Below, one piece after another: positions 49,564 through 58,800 of a stretch of DNA of 64,000 bases (the first letter of the stretch is position 1; each line of letters opens with the position of its first letter). The stretch covers positions 250,001-314,000 of the forward strand of contig CAJNDS010002668.1 in assembly GCA_905221605.1 (NCBI GenBank), read 5' to 3'. A model generated the notes under the pieces. It made no database searches. It was not told where the DNA came from and saw nothing but the letters and a program-made list of their open reading frames with translations. The stretch is from Symbiodinium natans (lineage: Eukaryota; Sar; Dinophyceae; Suessiales; Symbiodiniaceae). A program made the translations under genes and the position numbers.

Positions 49564-51613
49564 CTAAACCCTAAACCCTAAACCCTAAACCCTAGTGGAG
49601 TCTCGCATGAACTGCTCAAGGAGATTGTAACTACCCCCCGCGGAGTCAAGTACCTCACGCGCCTGATCAACTGCATGCACGCTGATCCGCAACATGTACC
49701 CCCTCACATGTTTGATGGTTTGGTGGTCCTCATTGAGAAGACCCGATGCGTGAGCGCACCCAGAGATCTCAGGCCCATAGTGTTGACAGAGGTGTTGATA
49801 AAAATCGTGTGCTCTATCGTCATGGACAGAACGGTGAGTACGTGGCCGGCGCCACATGAACTTCTTGGGGGCATGCCCGGAATCCAGGTGGCTGAGACGC
49901 TGAAATGCGCGCAAGCCCTCTTCAGTCAATCGGCTATGTATCGGGATGAGTACATATACTTGCGTCTGGACATTGCGGGGGCCTTTGATAATTCTGACAT
50001 CAATTCCTTGCTCCGATTGTTTGAGGATCATTACCACCCTCAGGTGGCCAGCTCTTGTCGCTTCATGCAGCGCATGATGCAGAACCAGCGCTTGCGTTTC
50101 ACTTTCCTGGGGGCAGATTGGATTGTGCCCATGATGCGGGGCACGGTTCAGGGAGGTACCCATTCCCCCAAGCTCTTTGCACACCTGCTGGCTGGTATTT
50201 TTAGCAAATTGAGACAACGCTGGGAGCGCGGTGGTGAGGATCCGCCGTTTAAAGCGCAGGAAGTTGATCTGTGGTCCCTCTTGTTCATTGACGATGGCAT
50301 CCTCGCTTTTCGAAACATGCAACAGGCACTAAGATTGTTTCCGGAGGTATTGTTGGCCCTAAACGCGGTGGGGCTCCAGGTTAACTTGAGCAAGAGCAAG
50401 ATCCTTGGTTTGGCATTGCCGGACTGCTTGCCTGGATTGTTTCAAGGGATCCAAGTTGTGGATTCAGTCATCTTTCTGGGGGTGCCCCTGAAAATAGATG
50501 AATGGGATGCTCATATCTTGGGCTCGTTGCTCGGAAGATCCACAGCAGCTTTTCTGTCAGCTCGGCGTCTCCTTGTCAATGCCCGCATTCCGCTCAGCAA
50601 GAGGGTCTACATGTTTGAGGCTTTGGTTGTCAGCTCAGTGGGTTGGGCCCTGGGGATGTGCGAGCCTACAGCTGATAATCTCCATCAAGCCAGCGTTCAT
50701 GGTACAACTCTCATGGTATGGCTCTTGCGCCTTAGACAACATTCAGCTTGGCAAGACGCGCAGCAGTACAAGGCAATTAGACACGTGGCCAAGGTTTGGT
50801 CGGGGGCTGTGTGGGGAGGTGGCTGGGATCAGCTGTTGGCAGTGCGTCATTGGACTCTTCTGGGTCATGTTTGCCGGAGTCGGGTCTCTAAGCTGGCTAT
50901 GGTATTGACTTTTCAAACTTCCCATTTCGAGGCGGCGGAGGGCTGGCGGCGGCGGTACCGTACAGGAGGGGATTGGACGCGATCCAAAAGGGCCAGAAAT
51001 TTCATGCAGACGCAGTATCTGGATGTGGAAGCAGCGGCGGAGATGCCGAGCGGAAGCTGGAATGCGTTTGTGCCCAAGTGGCTTGCTTGGGTGAGCCTAG
51101 CTGGACACGTCAAGGGACACAATGTATGCAGAACGGATGCTGAGCATATGTTTTGGTCTCGCCGCTGTGTTCAGGGAGCATGTTCGGGGAGCCGAGTGGT
51201 GTTCTGTCGTTGGCAGGATGAGCAGTTGCAAATGTTGGTTTTCCACTGGCAGGAAGGGTGGCAATTTAGGGAGGCCGCGTTGGGTGACAGTAGGCCATTG
51301 GATATCCTGGAAGGTTGGCTGCTTGACATTTGGTCCTCTGACACGGTGCATTTTCGAGTGTGTGTATGTGATCAGCTCTTATCTGACAAATGGCCAGCAC
51401 AGTATTCAAGATTGTGGAGTCTTATGTGTGTTGTAGAGTATAGTGGGATTCCGGCTGTGGCCCGGGGCTTGTTGAAGTGGGGCTGACTGCTTCCTGCGGG
51501 AGCGGGCCTCATTGAAAAGTCCTGAGTGTGTGCATGCTCTGGGGGTTCGGCCACATGTGCCGCGGCCTCGGAAAGCAAAGGGGAGCGCGTGCCAAAACCC
51601 TAAACCCTAAACC
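49564..51613 (+). mobile_element. Non-LTR retrotransposon copy with telomeric repeats at both ends
   Basis: About 2.05 kb lie between two copies of CCAGGAACTCTTAGCC (49548-49563 and 51614-51629). The insert starts with (CCCTAAA)n to about 49594, carries the reverse transcriptase frame, about 100 bp of 3' non-coding sequence, and ends CCAAAACCCTAAACCCTAAACC. No poly-A tail is seen. The upstream endonuclease region is missing, so the copy is 5'-truncated. Confidence 0.75.
49675..51486 (+). CDS. Reverse transcriptase, non-LTR (LINE-like), N-terminally truncated
   Basis: 603 codons from the ATG; the frame is already open from 49582 inside the CCCTAAA array, so the protein has lost its N-terminus, including any endonuclease. 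Polymerase motifs are in order: RPI at residues 33-35, motif A LDIAGAFD (catalytic Asp 99), motif B GTVQGGTHSP (156-165), motif C FIDD (204-207) in place of the common YxDD, motif D around NLSKSK (237-242), and FLG further on. The C-terminal third has scattered Cys and Trp but no clear zinc knuckle or RNase H. The frame is intact with no internal stop, so the insertion is fairly recent. Reverse transcribes element RNA at a nicked or free DNA end in this class. Confidence 0.85.
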   Translation: MHADPQHVPPHMFDGLVVLIEKTRCVSAPRDLRPIVLTEVLIKIVCSIVMDRTVSTWPAPHELLGGMPGIQVAETLKCAQALFSQSAMYRDEYIYLRLDIAGAFDNSDINSLLRLFEDHYHPQVASSCRFMQRMMQNQRLRFTFLGADWIVPMMRGTVQGGTHSPKLFAHLLAGIFSKLRQRWERGGEDPPFKAQEVDLWSLLFIDDGILAFRNMQQALRLFPEVLLALNAVGLQVNLSKSKILGLALPDCLPGLFQGIQVVDSVIFLGVPLKIDEWDAHILGSLLGRSTAAFLSARRLLVNARIPLSKRVYMFEALVVSSVGWALGMCEPTADNLHQASVHGTTLMVWLLRLRQHSAWQDAQQYKAIRHVAKVWSGAVWGGGWDQLLAVRHWTLLGHVCRSRVSKLAMVLTFQTSHFEAAEGWRRRYRTGGDWTRSKRARNFMQTQYLDVEAAAEMPSGSWNAFVPKWLAWVSLAGHVKGHNVCRTDAEHMFWSRRCVQGACSGSRVVFCRWQDEQLQMLVFHWQEGWQFREAALGDSRPLDILEGWLLDIWSSDTVHFRVCVCDQLLSDKWPAQYSRLWSLMCVVEYSGIPAVARGLLKWG

Positions 51614-51629
51614 CCAGGAACTCTTAGCC

Positions 51630-51734
51630 TTGCAGCAGCTGGGCGCCAGCCGCGCCGATGCCTTGGCGGCCTGGACCAGCAGCGGTGGGGAGCTTGTACC
51701 TGGGCATCCAAGGTCTGTGGGGTTTAGGGTTTAG
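51630..51734 (+). CDS. Host reading frame, right part, UBA-like
   Basis: Continues the frame broken at 49563: the right duplication reads QELLA and then LQQLGASRADALAAWTSSGG and ELVPGHP. The pattern LGxSRxxALxAxxxxGG resembles a ubiquitin-associated (UBA) domain, but the match is short. Ends in telomere-like repeats. Confidence 0.45.
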   Translation: MQQLGASRADALAAWTSSGGELVPGHPRSVGFRV

Positions 51735-52152
51735 GGTTTAAGTTTAGGGCTTAGGGTTTAGGGTTTAGGGTTTAGGGGTTAGGGGTTTAGGGTTTAGGGT
51801 ATCCTGGCATCTGTCCGCAGTCCAGTTGCAATGGGATTTGGGGGTTTAGGGTCAGACTTTCGAGACAGAAAAAGTCGGGGCTGTTTGTTGGGGTGGTGGG
51901 GGGGGGGGGGGGTTTCTATACTCAGGATGATGGTCTTTCTCTATACACATATATACATATTAGTATTACTATTACTATCTTTTTTTCTGGAGGGCGGGGG
52001 GGGGGGGGTGTTAGGAAGGATCCCCATCTTGGGAATGCCCTGCTGGGTCCAAGGATTCGGGAGGTTGGAGTTTAGTGCTACCTGAACTTTGATGTCCAGG
52101 GCTTGGGTTATTTTTTGGGGTTTCATGGGGTATATCATGTTTTGGGGTTCAT

Positions 52153-52269
52153 CTACCATTTGCCTAAGAACCACACCAAAAATAGAGAATAAGACTCTCC
52201 ATACTGACCTTAGAAGGATAGCGCTTTTTTTTTGTTTTGGGGGGGGGGGGGTTCAGAAGCAAATGGTAG
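52153..52269. mobile_element. TIR element family D, copy 6
   Basis: CTACCATTTGCCTAAGAACC and GGTTCAGAAGCAAATGGTAG are inverted ends; poly-T and poly-G runs lie in the right arm. Confidence 0.6.
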
Positions 52270-52387
52270 TTTAGGGCATATCCGTTGAGGGGCTCAGAAG
52301 ACTAAGCCTTGCAGCTCCTCAACCCTAAACCCGAAACCCTAAACCCTAAACCCGAAACCCTAAACCCTAAACCCTAAACCCTAAACC

Positions 52388-52500
52388 CCCGCAATGCCTC
52401 GAGGATCGTGCCGCAGAGCTACTCCTCATGTCCGGACATGGCGACCTGGGTTCCCTGGTTGGCCACAAGCCCCAAGAATTCGTGGGTTCAGGTTTTAGGG
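52388..52500 (+). CDS. Candidate exon, three frames open
   Basis: The most protein-like frame reads LEDRAAELLLMSGHGDLGSL then VGHKPQEFVGSG. The other two are also open over this GC-rich stretch. Confidence 0.35.
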
Positions 52501-52724
52501 TTTGGGGTTTAGGGTTTAGGGTTTAGGGTTTAGGGTTTGGGGTTTAGGGTTTCGGGTTTAGGGCTACAATCCCAGAAACCCTAAACCGTCTGAAGCCCCC
52601 TAAGTTGCCCAAAAAGTCTCCATGGAGGGCTTGATGTTCAGAGAGCTGAGGTTCGGGGCCTGGCCCATTCGGGCATGAGATTCAGGGGTTTAGGGTTTAG
52701 GGTTTAGGGGGTTAGCTGTGACGC

Positions 52725-52860
52725 GGCGCAGATGCTGTGAAGGTTAGGAGGCAGAAATTGAAGAGGCTCAACAGTTTCGCCAGGTGCGAAGAGTAGCTCA
52801 GGCCCGGTGTGGCACCCCATGCCGTCCAAGGCAGCCAAGCCATCCTGGCCTATTCCAATT
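52725..52860 (-). repeat. Dispersed repeat, copy 3, inverted
   Basis: The complement of GATGCTGTGAAGGTTAGG and CCGTCCAAGGCAGCCAAGCC matches copies at 190-372 and 31353-31531; one internal block is missing. Confidence 0.55.
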
Positions 52861-52894
52861 AGGGTTTAGGGTTTAGGGTTTAGGGTTTAGGGAA

Positions 52895-52963
52895 ACCTAG
52901 CTTGGCAGGCTCGAGCCTGCCTGTCGAAGACCTCCCCATCGCGCCGGAGGGTGCGAAGACAGG
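52895..52963 (+). CDS. Candidate exon with donor
   Basis: The frame reads LAGSSLPVEDLPIAPEGAKT and ends at CAG followed by GTAGGG. Confidence 0.45.
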
Positions 52964-53042
52964 TAGGGTTTAGGGTATAGGGTTTAGACTTTAGGGTTTA
53001 GGGTTTGGGGTGTGGGGTTTAGGGTTTAGGGCTATTGCGGAA

Positions 53043-53128
53043 GGGGTTTTGGGTCTGTCTGAGTTCAAGGTATATCTCTGGGTCCAAGACTTGTTGTTGC
53101 GGGCTATTCTTGCCAGAAAGGCTTGAGT
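53043..53128 (+). CDS. Candidate terminal exon, hydrophobic
   Basis: The frame reads GLSEFKVYLWVQDLLLRAIL then ARKA and TGA. Strong protein texture. Confidence 0.45.
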
Positions 53129-53218
53129 GGGGTTTCGAAGGGGGTTAGGGATGTAGGAGTTTCGGGTGTGCTTATCCTAGTCTCACCGATGCCGTTACTC
53201 ACTGTGAAGATTCCCTTG

Positions 53219-53289
53219 TCTCGGACCCAGAGTAGGCCCGTAGCAAAAAGGGCACCCTTGTATTTCTATCTTAACTCTTGGGCCTGGTT
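53219..53289. mobile_element. TIR element family B, copy 8, shortened
   Basis: CGGACCCAGAGTAGGCCC and AACTCTTGGGCCTGG ends with only the AAAAAGGGCACCC half of the core. Confidence 0.5.
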
Positions 53290-53342
53290 TTTGCCAGAAT
53301 CAGACGATAATTCATAGCAGTACGAGTTCTTGCTATAGTGTT

Positions 53343-53448
53343 ATGTGAAGCTGCGAACCGCCACCCTGCAAACCAGACAAGCAGTTGCCAGGCAACCGCT
53401 TCCAGCGCGCCAGCGCCGGGAGTGCGGCAATCGAGCTGACTGAAGGAG
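53343..53448 (+). CDS. Candidate terminal exon, Arg-rich
   Basis: The frame reads LRTATLQTRQAVARQPLPAR then QRRECGNRAD and TGA. Confidence 0.35.
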
Positions 53449-53869
53449 GCTCGAGTTTGAAGGCTTGGGGACGAAAATAGGGGTCGGAATATTTACTAGT
53501 ATGATGCCCTGATTGCCCCTTTGTAATTATACTATGATAACCCTCCAAAGCCCTATTCTAATTGTTAAGGCCCCGGTATGACAAAGTTTAGGGTTTGAAG
53601 GGTTTAGAGGGCTTAGGGAGTGGTGTTGAGCATGCTCCCCCCTGCTTCCTGGCAGTACTTCAGAGTCCAGGTTTGACCAAAAAAGGGTTTAGGGTTTAGG
53701 GTTTAGGGTTTAGGGTTTAGGATGCCTTCTAAGGTGGGCAATGTGTGGCTTTCTTGGAGGGGTTTCTGCATGCATGCTGTGTAGGGTTGGAGACCCGAAA
53801 CCTTCCTGAAGCCCTACTTGAACCCCCCCAACTCCACCCCTAACAACTAAACCCTTCAGATGCAGAGCC

Positions 53870-54190
53870 TTGAGCTCCCCCATCTCTGCACAGAGATCCG
53901 ATGAGAAAAGCCTACATGTCGGTAGCTTTTACTACTTTAGGGTTGTTGGCTTTTTGCACTCTTCGGTGTATAGGGTTTGGGTCTGTAGGCTGCGCAAGCC
54001 TGTCCCCATGCAAAAGGGTTGCAAGGGGCTTAGAGTGCAACGGCTTTCAGGTACAGCGCTGGCCCCCAGCGAATCCCCCCCTAAGGGCGCCCCGGTAGCC
54101 CTCAACCTCGTCACAAGGCACCCCTTCGACTCGATCCTCCCCATCCTGGAGCCAACCCTGATGTCCGTTGCTCCAGACCCGAAAGTCTGA
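53870..54190 (+). CDS. Candidate coding segment, 106 codons
   Basis: The longest non-repeat frame in this part, without a clear ATG at its head. It contains SDEKSLHVGSFYYFRVVGFL and PVALNLVTRHPFDSILPILE, ending at TGA. No family recognised. Confidence 0.4.
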   Translation: MSSPISAQRSDEKSLHVGSFYYFRVVGFLHSSVYRVWVCRLRKPVPMQKGCKGLRVQRLSGTALAPSESPPKGAPVALNLVTRHPFDSILPILEPTLMSVAPDPKV

Positions 54191-54273
54191 GCCCTACACC
54201 CGAAAGCCTAAGCACTCTTTCCCTGAGCCCTCTACGAACCACTTGCAGCAAGCCTAAACAGAACTCAGCCCCA

Positions 54274-54377
54274 CTTGGTAGGTCGGTGGTACCCTTTACC
54301 CCTTTTTTTGGTTCCAGGTTCCCTTAGAAAGTAAGCACTAATTACACTAACTACAATATGGTTACTGGGCTACCAAG
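54274..54377. mobile_element. TIR element family B-prime, copy 4
   Basis: CTTGGTAGGTCGGTGG and GGTTACTGGGCTACCAAG are the ends; the core is reduced. Confidence 0.6.
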
Positions 54378-54470
54378 AAACCTCAAGCCTAAACCCTAAA
54401 CCCTAAACCCTTAACCCTTAACCCTAAACCCTTACTACAATAAGCTTTTCCCAGAAATCCATTTTTCAGA

Positions 54471-54528
54471 GGCAGCCTCCCATCGACTGCGGCCGGATCT
54501 GCCTCGACGTCTGCCGACACTGAGGTCG
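54471..54528 (+). CDS. Candidate exon, Cys-rich
   Basis: CATTTTTCAG precedes QPPIDCGRICLDVCRH. CxxxC-type spacing may bind metal; too short to name. Confidence 0.4.
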
Positions 54529-54754
54529 GTTTAGGGGTTTAGGGTTTAGGGTTTAGGGTTTAGGGTGAAGGGGTCCACGAACCCTAGCCCAACGCAAGAG
54601 CCCAAAACGCTAAGCCCTACTTAGCCCTTACGAAATCCTACAGGTTCTGAGCAGGGAATGAGGTACTTCGGCACCCTAATTAAAGGGTATGTAAGGGAGG
54701 GAAAAAGGTACTTAATTCCCCCCATTTCCTATCAAGAGGAAAACCCTACGCCCG

Positions 54755-54907
54755 AACCTGCAGCCTCTCTATGAACCTCAGCCGACCGCGAAGTTCATGG
54801 TCATATATTCGTTAGGGGTTGCAAGTAGGGTAGCTAGGGCAATATTTGGGGGGGTACATGTAACCCTACTCAGGACTACCCATCCCTCAGCCCTAAAGCC
54901 CTAAACC
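54755..54907 (+). CDS. Candidate coding segment, about 50 codons
   Basis: The frame reads LQPLYEPQPTAKFMVIYSLG then VARAIFGGVHVTLLRTTHPS and a stop. Confidence 0.35.
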
Positions 54908-54916
54908 CTAAACCCT

Positions 54917-55103
54917 TACCAAAGCGTGAAGCCTGCTGCTGCAGAGAGTGCTTGCAGAAAACCCAGAGAGCCTTTCAGTGGAAGGATGAGCTCTTGGCGC
55001 GGCGGCTCCAAGAGGAGGAGGAAGAGGTGGCAAGGATTCTGGTCGAGGGGGGAGGGGTGGTCCTACCCAAAACCCCTAGGGTTAAGGGTTTGGGGTTCAG
55101 GGT
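54917..55103 (+). CDS. Candidate exon, acidic helix, 62 codons
   Basis: A frame with no ATG reads RECLQKTQRAFQWKDELLAR then RLQEEEEEVARILVEGGGVV, ending in telomere-like text with TAG. The Glu-rich helix and absence of stops make it one of the more convincing islands. Confidence 0.5.
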
Positions 55104-55161
55104 TTACAGTTAGGGCTTAGGGTTTAGGGTTTAGGGTTTAGGGTTTAGGACTGTCGTTGCA

Positions 55162-55262
55162 GTGCTTACGTGAATCGGCTGTTCAAGATCTTTCAGGCCT
55201 AGTACGTACCTTGCATCGACATGGTTCCAGCAGGGTACCTGCGCGTAGTTCCCTCTTCCGAA
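55162..55262 (+). CDS. Candidate exons with an in-frame TAG between
   Basis: CGTTGCAG precedes AYVNRLFKIFQA; then TAG; then the same frame reads YVPCIDMVPAGYLRVVPSSE. CAG followed by GCCTAG could be a GC donor, with the next exon after the TAG. Confidence 0.4.
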
Positions 55263-55438
55263 GCCCTAAACCCTCAGCCCTACTATTTGCTTAAGGACCC
55301 CCCACAAAGTATCCTTCCTTTTAAGGGCACTGTGGGGATTATTTGGGGCAAGGAACCCCTCCTTACTTGGCCCCAAGAAATTCTCTTGACAGTTGGTTGG
55401 CAAGGGGCCGCTGTGGGTCTTTGTGCGTCCCTGTGCAG

Positions 55439-55582
55439 TCTGCTTATCTGTCCACGGAGATGTCGGCGTCCGAGCTGGCGGCACTCTCTTTGCCACTGGG
55501 GCTCATGGTGTTCGATTCGGGGCTTGACGTGTCTCCGCTTTTGGGCTCACTTGCTTTCATCAAGTTTCGGATGCAGACTTGA
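55439..55582 (+). CDS. Candidate terminal exon, 48 codons
   Basis: CCCTGTGCAG precedes SAYLSTEMSASELAALSLPL then GLMVFDSGLDVSPLLGSLAF, then IKFRMQT and TGA. Convincing hydrophobic/polar balance; no family recognised. Confidence 0.5.
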   Translation, partial: SAYLSTEMSASELAALSLPLGLMVFDSGLDVSPLLGSLAFIKFRMQT

Positions 55583-55637
55583 AACCCTAAACCCTAAACC
55601 CTAAACCCTAAACCCTTTGGGGAGTGCAGGTCTTCAG

Positions 55638-55745
55638 GGTTTCGAGGCAGCGGGCTTGACCTCTGCACCATACGCCTGTGCAACAACTGCCCTCCAGAAT
55701 TCTCCAAAGAGGCGCCCTTCACGACAGGTTCGGGGTTTAGGGTTT
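55638..55745 (+). CDS. Candidate exon, two frames open
   Basis: One frame reads LDLCTIRLCNNCPPEFSKEA (three clustered Cys); the other SAPYACATTALQNSPKRRPS. Confidence 0.3.
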
Positions 55746-55972
55746 AGGGCTTAGGGTTTAGGGTTATAGAGTCCTGCTACCGTAGCTCGGGAAGGAACAA
55801 CAGGAACCGCAATGTAATACATGTCACAGGATATTCCGGCCTAGAGGGTTCGGGGATAATTTAAGACCATGAAGCCCCCTGCCGCCCGACACCCTGAAAT
55901 CATGTTGGCTCATCACAGCATACAGTTACAGTTGAATCTTAAAGCCCACACGGACAAGCCCCCTGAGTATAC

Positions 55973-56091
55973 CAACTACAGCCTATAGTTCACGGGCTCA
56001 TAACTTAAGTTAGGATCCTTATAACCCAATTTCGGACTTACACCCAATTCAGGGTCCGTATCACTCTACTTATAACTAGGGGGGCACCCCC
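55973..56091. mobile_element. TIR element family C, inverted copy
   Basis: Read on the minus strand it follows the family C core (TTATAAGTAGAGTGATA, AAGGATCCTAACTTAAG). Another inverted copy is at 41281-41357 and a third at 62831-62953. Confidence 0.5.
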
Positions 56092-56171
56092 TAAACCCTA
56101 AACCCTAAACCCCAAACCCCAAACCCTAAACCCTAAACCCTAAACCCTAAACCCTAAACCCTAAACCCCCT

Positions 56172-56285
56172 GAGCGGTTCAGGCACCTCGATGAGATGGA
56201 GGGTGCTCAGGGTCTCCTAGACCCTTCGCTCCTGGAAGCGCCCCTTGGAACTCTTCGTTACGTTTTGGGGGCACTTTGGGGCTTA
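56172..56285 (+). CDS. Candidate exon, 38 codons
   Basis: The frame reads RFRHLDEMEGAQGLLDPSLL then EAPLGTLRYVLGALWGL and merges into (GTGGGGTTTGGG)n at 56285. Confidence 0.45.
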
Positions 56286-56450
56286 GGGGTTTGGGGTGTG
56301 GGGTGTGGGGTTTGGGGTGTGGGGTTTGGGGTGTGGGGATTGGGGTTTGGGGTGTGGGGTGTGGGGTGTGGTTGGTGGGGGGTTTTGGGTTGGGGCTTGG
56401 GGGGGGTTTGGGGGGCGGGCTTGGGGGCTTGGGCTTGGGGAGGCTTGGGG
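56285..56450. repeat. Variant telomere-like array, GTGGGGTTTGGG and GGGGCTTGG
   Basis: G-rich units with 7-14 base periods; all three frames are open with Gly/Trp, an artefact. Confidence 0.85.
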
Positions 56451-56828
56451 CTTTCTGATCGCTAGGAGCGGTAGGGCCAAATGTACCCCCCCCCCAAGCT
56501 GCCCAACATCTGCCCAGAACCTGTTAGGTCGTTGCAGCGTTTTGGGTGGAGGGGGAGAGCGGGAGTCCCTTGCAAAGCGTTAAGGTCGAAATTCGAGTTT
56601 AGGGTTTAGGGTTTAGGGTTTGTTTTGTTTTGGATGTGACCTCAAAACCCAAACCCTAAACCCCAGTCCTGAAGTTGAAACCCCGGACTGCGAAGCCTCT
56701 CGACCATTCAAGGCTTGTGAGGAGTTGTTGCCCAGGGCTCAAGGTTTAGGGTTTCTGTCTATGGATGCGGCTTTCGGGTGAGGGCTTACAGTAGGGTGTA
56801 GGCGCAAGGGCATGGGGATTGCATGGCT

Positions 56829-56901
56829 TGAGGGCATCAGGTGGTGGAAGCCTGTTTGCTCTTCAGCTGGACCGAACCATTCGGGTTGAATATCGTACGG
56901 G
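56829..56901 (+). CDS. Candidate exon with donor
   Basis: The frame reads LFALQLDRTIRVEYRTG and ends at GTGAGG (56902). An inner acceptor GCTCTTCAG (56866-56874) would shorten it. Good protein texture. Confidence 0.45.
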
Positions 56902-56984
56902 GTGAGGGTAGCCCTAAACCCTAAACCGTAAACCCTAAGCCCTAAACCCGAAACCCTAAACGCGAGGGCTTGGGGTTGGGGCTG

Positions 56985-57057
56985 CGTTTGCTCAGGCAGT
57001 TCCAGGAGTATGAGGAGAAGCGCCGGACTTGGACATGCACCACACCATGGGCATGGG
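56985..57057 (+). CDS. Candidate exon
   Basis: The frame reads LRLLRQFQEYEEKRRTWTCT then TPWAW; acceptor-like TGCTCAG inside. Confidence 0.45.
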
Positions 57058-57334
57058 TTTTAGGGTTTTGGGGTTTTAGGGTTTTTGGGGTTTTAGGGTC
57101 TAGGGTTTAGGGTTCTGGGGTTTAAGGGTTTAGGTTGAGGGTTCAGGGTTTAGGGCACCCGGAGCAGGATCACAGAGCTTAGGCATTTAGGCAAAAGGGG
57201 TCCGACTGCACGCCTGGAATGTTATACCCTAAAGCGCTCATCCCCTAACCCAATTCCTAACAGGCCGTAAACACCAAACCCTAACCCTTTAAACCCTAAA
57301 CCCTAAACCCTGATGTACATCTTAACCCTGAACC

Positions 57335-57411
57335 GTCAGCTCCCGACATGTTGCTTTCTGGCTGCCGGCTGCCTCGCGGTCCACTGTCAAGCATTGCGCT
57401 GTGACCCATGA
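57335..57411 (+). CDS. Candidate terminal exon, Cys-rich
   Basis: The frame reads PTCCFLAAGCLAVHCQALRC then DP and TGA. Confidence 0.35.
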
Positions 57412-57451
57412 ATGCGTCGCCATACATCCTGGCCCCATGTTCTACACCTTG

Positions 57452-57552
57452 GTTGGCTTTTGGGACATTGTTCGTTTGCCTTATTTAGGTTTATAAGGGG
57501 CCCTATGTACAATTTTTGTCAAAGGGTTTCAAGGCCAACCCAGATAATAGCA
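57452..57552. mobile_element. TIR element family G, copy 4
   Basis: GGTTGGCTTTTGGG and AAGGCCAACCCAG ends; core TTATAAGGGGCCC. Confidence 0.55.
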
Positions 57553-57591
57553 GAGCGAAACAGGCAAAGAAGGGGATACCTGTATAAGAGT

Positions 57592-57668
57592 TCACGACTT
57601 GCCGGCGCTTGCCTCCAGCATGACGCAGCCGGAGGAGAGCGCGCTGGGCAAGGAGCTACTCGTCCCGG
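57592..57668 (+). CDS. Candidate exon
   Basis: The frame reads LPALASSMTQPEESALGKEL then LVPG at the edge of a telomere-like array. Confidence 0.45.
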
Positions 57669-57737
57669 GTTTAGGGTTTAGGGTTTGGGGTTTAGGGTTT
57701 GGGGTTTGGGGTTTAGGGTTGTTTTGCACCTTCTTGC

Positions 57738-57929
57738 ATGATGAGAGGCCCGGGAGCAGCCGCAGGCATAAAAGAACGCCAGCAGCAGTATAAAAACCAA
57801 AGAGGCAAAAAGAGATCAGCACTCTTGACGATTCCTTCAGCATTTTCACGCGCTTTCCAGGATAGAAGAACCGGAGCTTTACCGAACCCCGAAGAAAGGT
57901 GGCTGAGCCCCCTTTCCAGAGCTCCATAG
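57738..57929 (+). CDS. Candidate ORF with ATG, 63 codons, basic
   Basis: From ATG the frame reads [20 protein letters not shown] then [20 protein letters not shown] and ends at TAG. Highly basic N-terminal part; no family recognised. Confidence 0.45.
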   Translation: MMRGPGAAAGIKERQQQYKNQRGKKRSALLTIPSAFSRAFQDRRTGALPNPEERWLSPLSRAP

Positions 57930-57979
57930 CATATGCGTAATTGCAGGTAATTATACATTCAAGGAAATGTACACATCCA

Positions 57980-58232
57980 CACACACATATACATATATAT
58001 ATATAAATACATATATATATAAATATAAATATAAATATAAATATGTATATATATATATATATATGAATGTGTTTTATATATATATATATATACTCATTTA
58101 CTTCTTTACTTTATGTGTTTTCTTGCATATACATAGGTCGATAGATAGATATATTCATGTATATATATATATATACATCTGTATATGTATGTATGTATGT
58201 ATGTATATATATATATATAGAGAGAGAGAGAG
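57980..58232. repeat. (TA)n, (TAAA)n and (GA)n microsatellite tract
   Basis: AT-rich simple repeats; Tyr/Ile frames are artefacts. Confidence 0.9.
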
Positions 58233-58454
58233 ACTGGCTTCGGTACCCCAAAACCAGTCTTGACCACTTGCTCCAAGGAAACTAGAGGCAGGAAGTTGAG
58301 GAAGCCTTGAACCCTCAACCACAAACCCTAAACCCGAAGCCCGAAGCCCTAAGCCTAAACCCGCCTAAACCCTAAACCCTAAGCCCTAAGCCCTAAACCC
58401 TAAGCCCTAAACCCTAAACCCTAAACCCTACACCCTAAACCAAACCCTAAACCT

Positions 58455-58555
58455 AGAAACCGGCCACGCCACAGCCAAGGACCTCAGAAGACTTGCCCCT
58501 TAGTCCCTCGAGCCCCTCGGCGTCGAGACCACGATCCCCAGTGGTGTCGTTCCCT
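58455..58555 (+). CDS. Candidate exon, Pro/Arg-rich
   Basis: The frame reads RHSQGPQKTCPLVPRAPRRR then DHDPQWCRSL. Low complexity; tentative. Confidence 0.25.
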
Positions 58556-58604
58556 AAACCCCCAAACCCCAAACCAAATGCTTGGTTTCAGTGCGCCATC
58601 GCTT

Positions 58605-58800
58605 CGTGTGTGTGTGTGTGTGTGCGTGTGCGTGTGTGTGTCTGTGTGTCTCTGTGTCTGTGTGTGTGTGTGTGTGCGTGTGCGTGTGCGTGCGTGTGTG
58701 TGTGTGTGTCTCTGTGTCTGTCTGTGTGTGTGTGTGTGTGTGTGTCTGCGTCTGTGTCTGTGTGTCTGTGTCTGTGTGTCTGTGTTGGTGTGTGCGCGTG
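58605..58800. repeat. (TG)n microsatellite
   Basis: TG with CTGTGTC interruptions; Cys/Val frames on + and Thr/His frames on - are artefacts. Confidence 0.95.
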
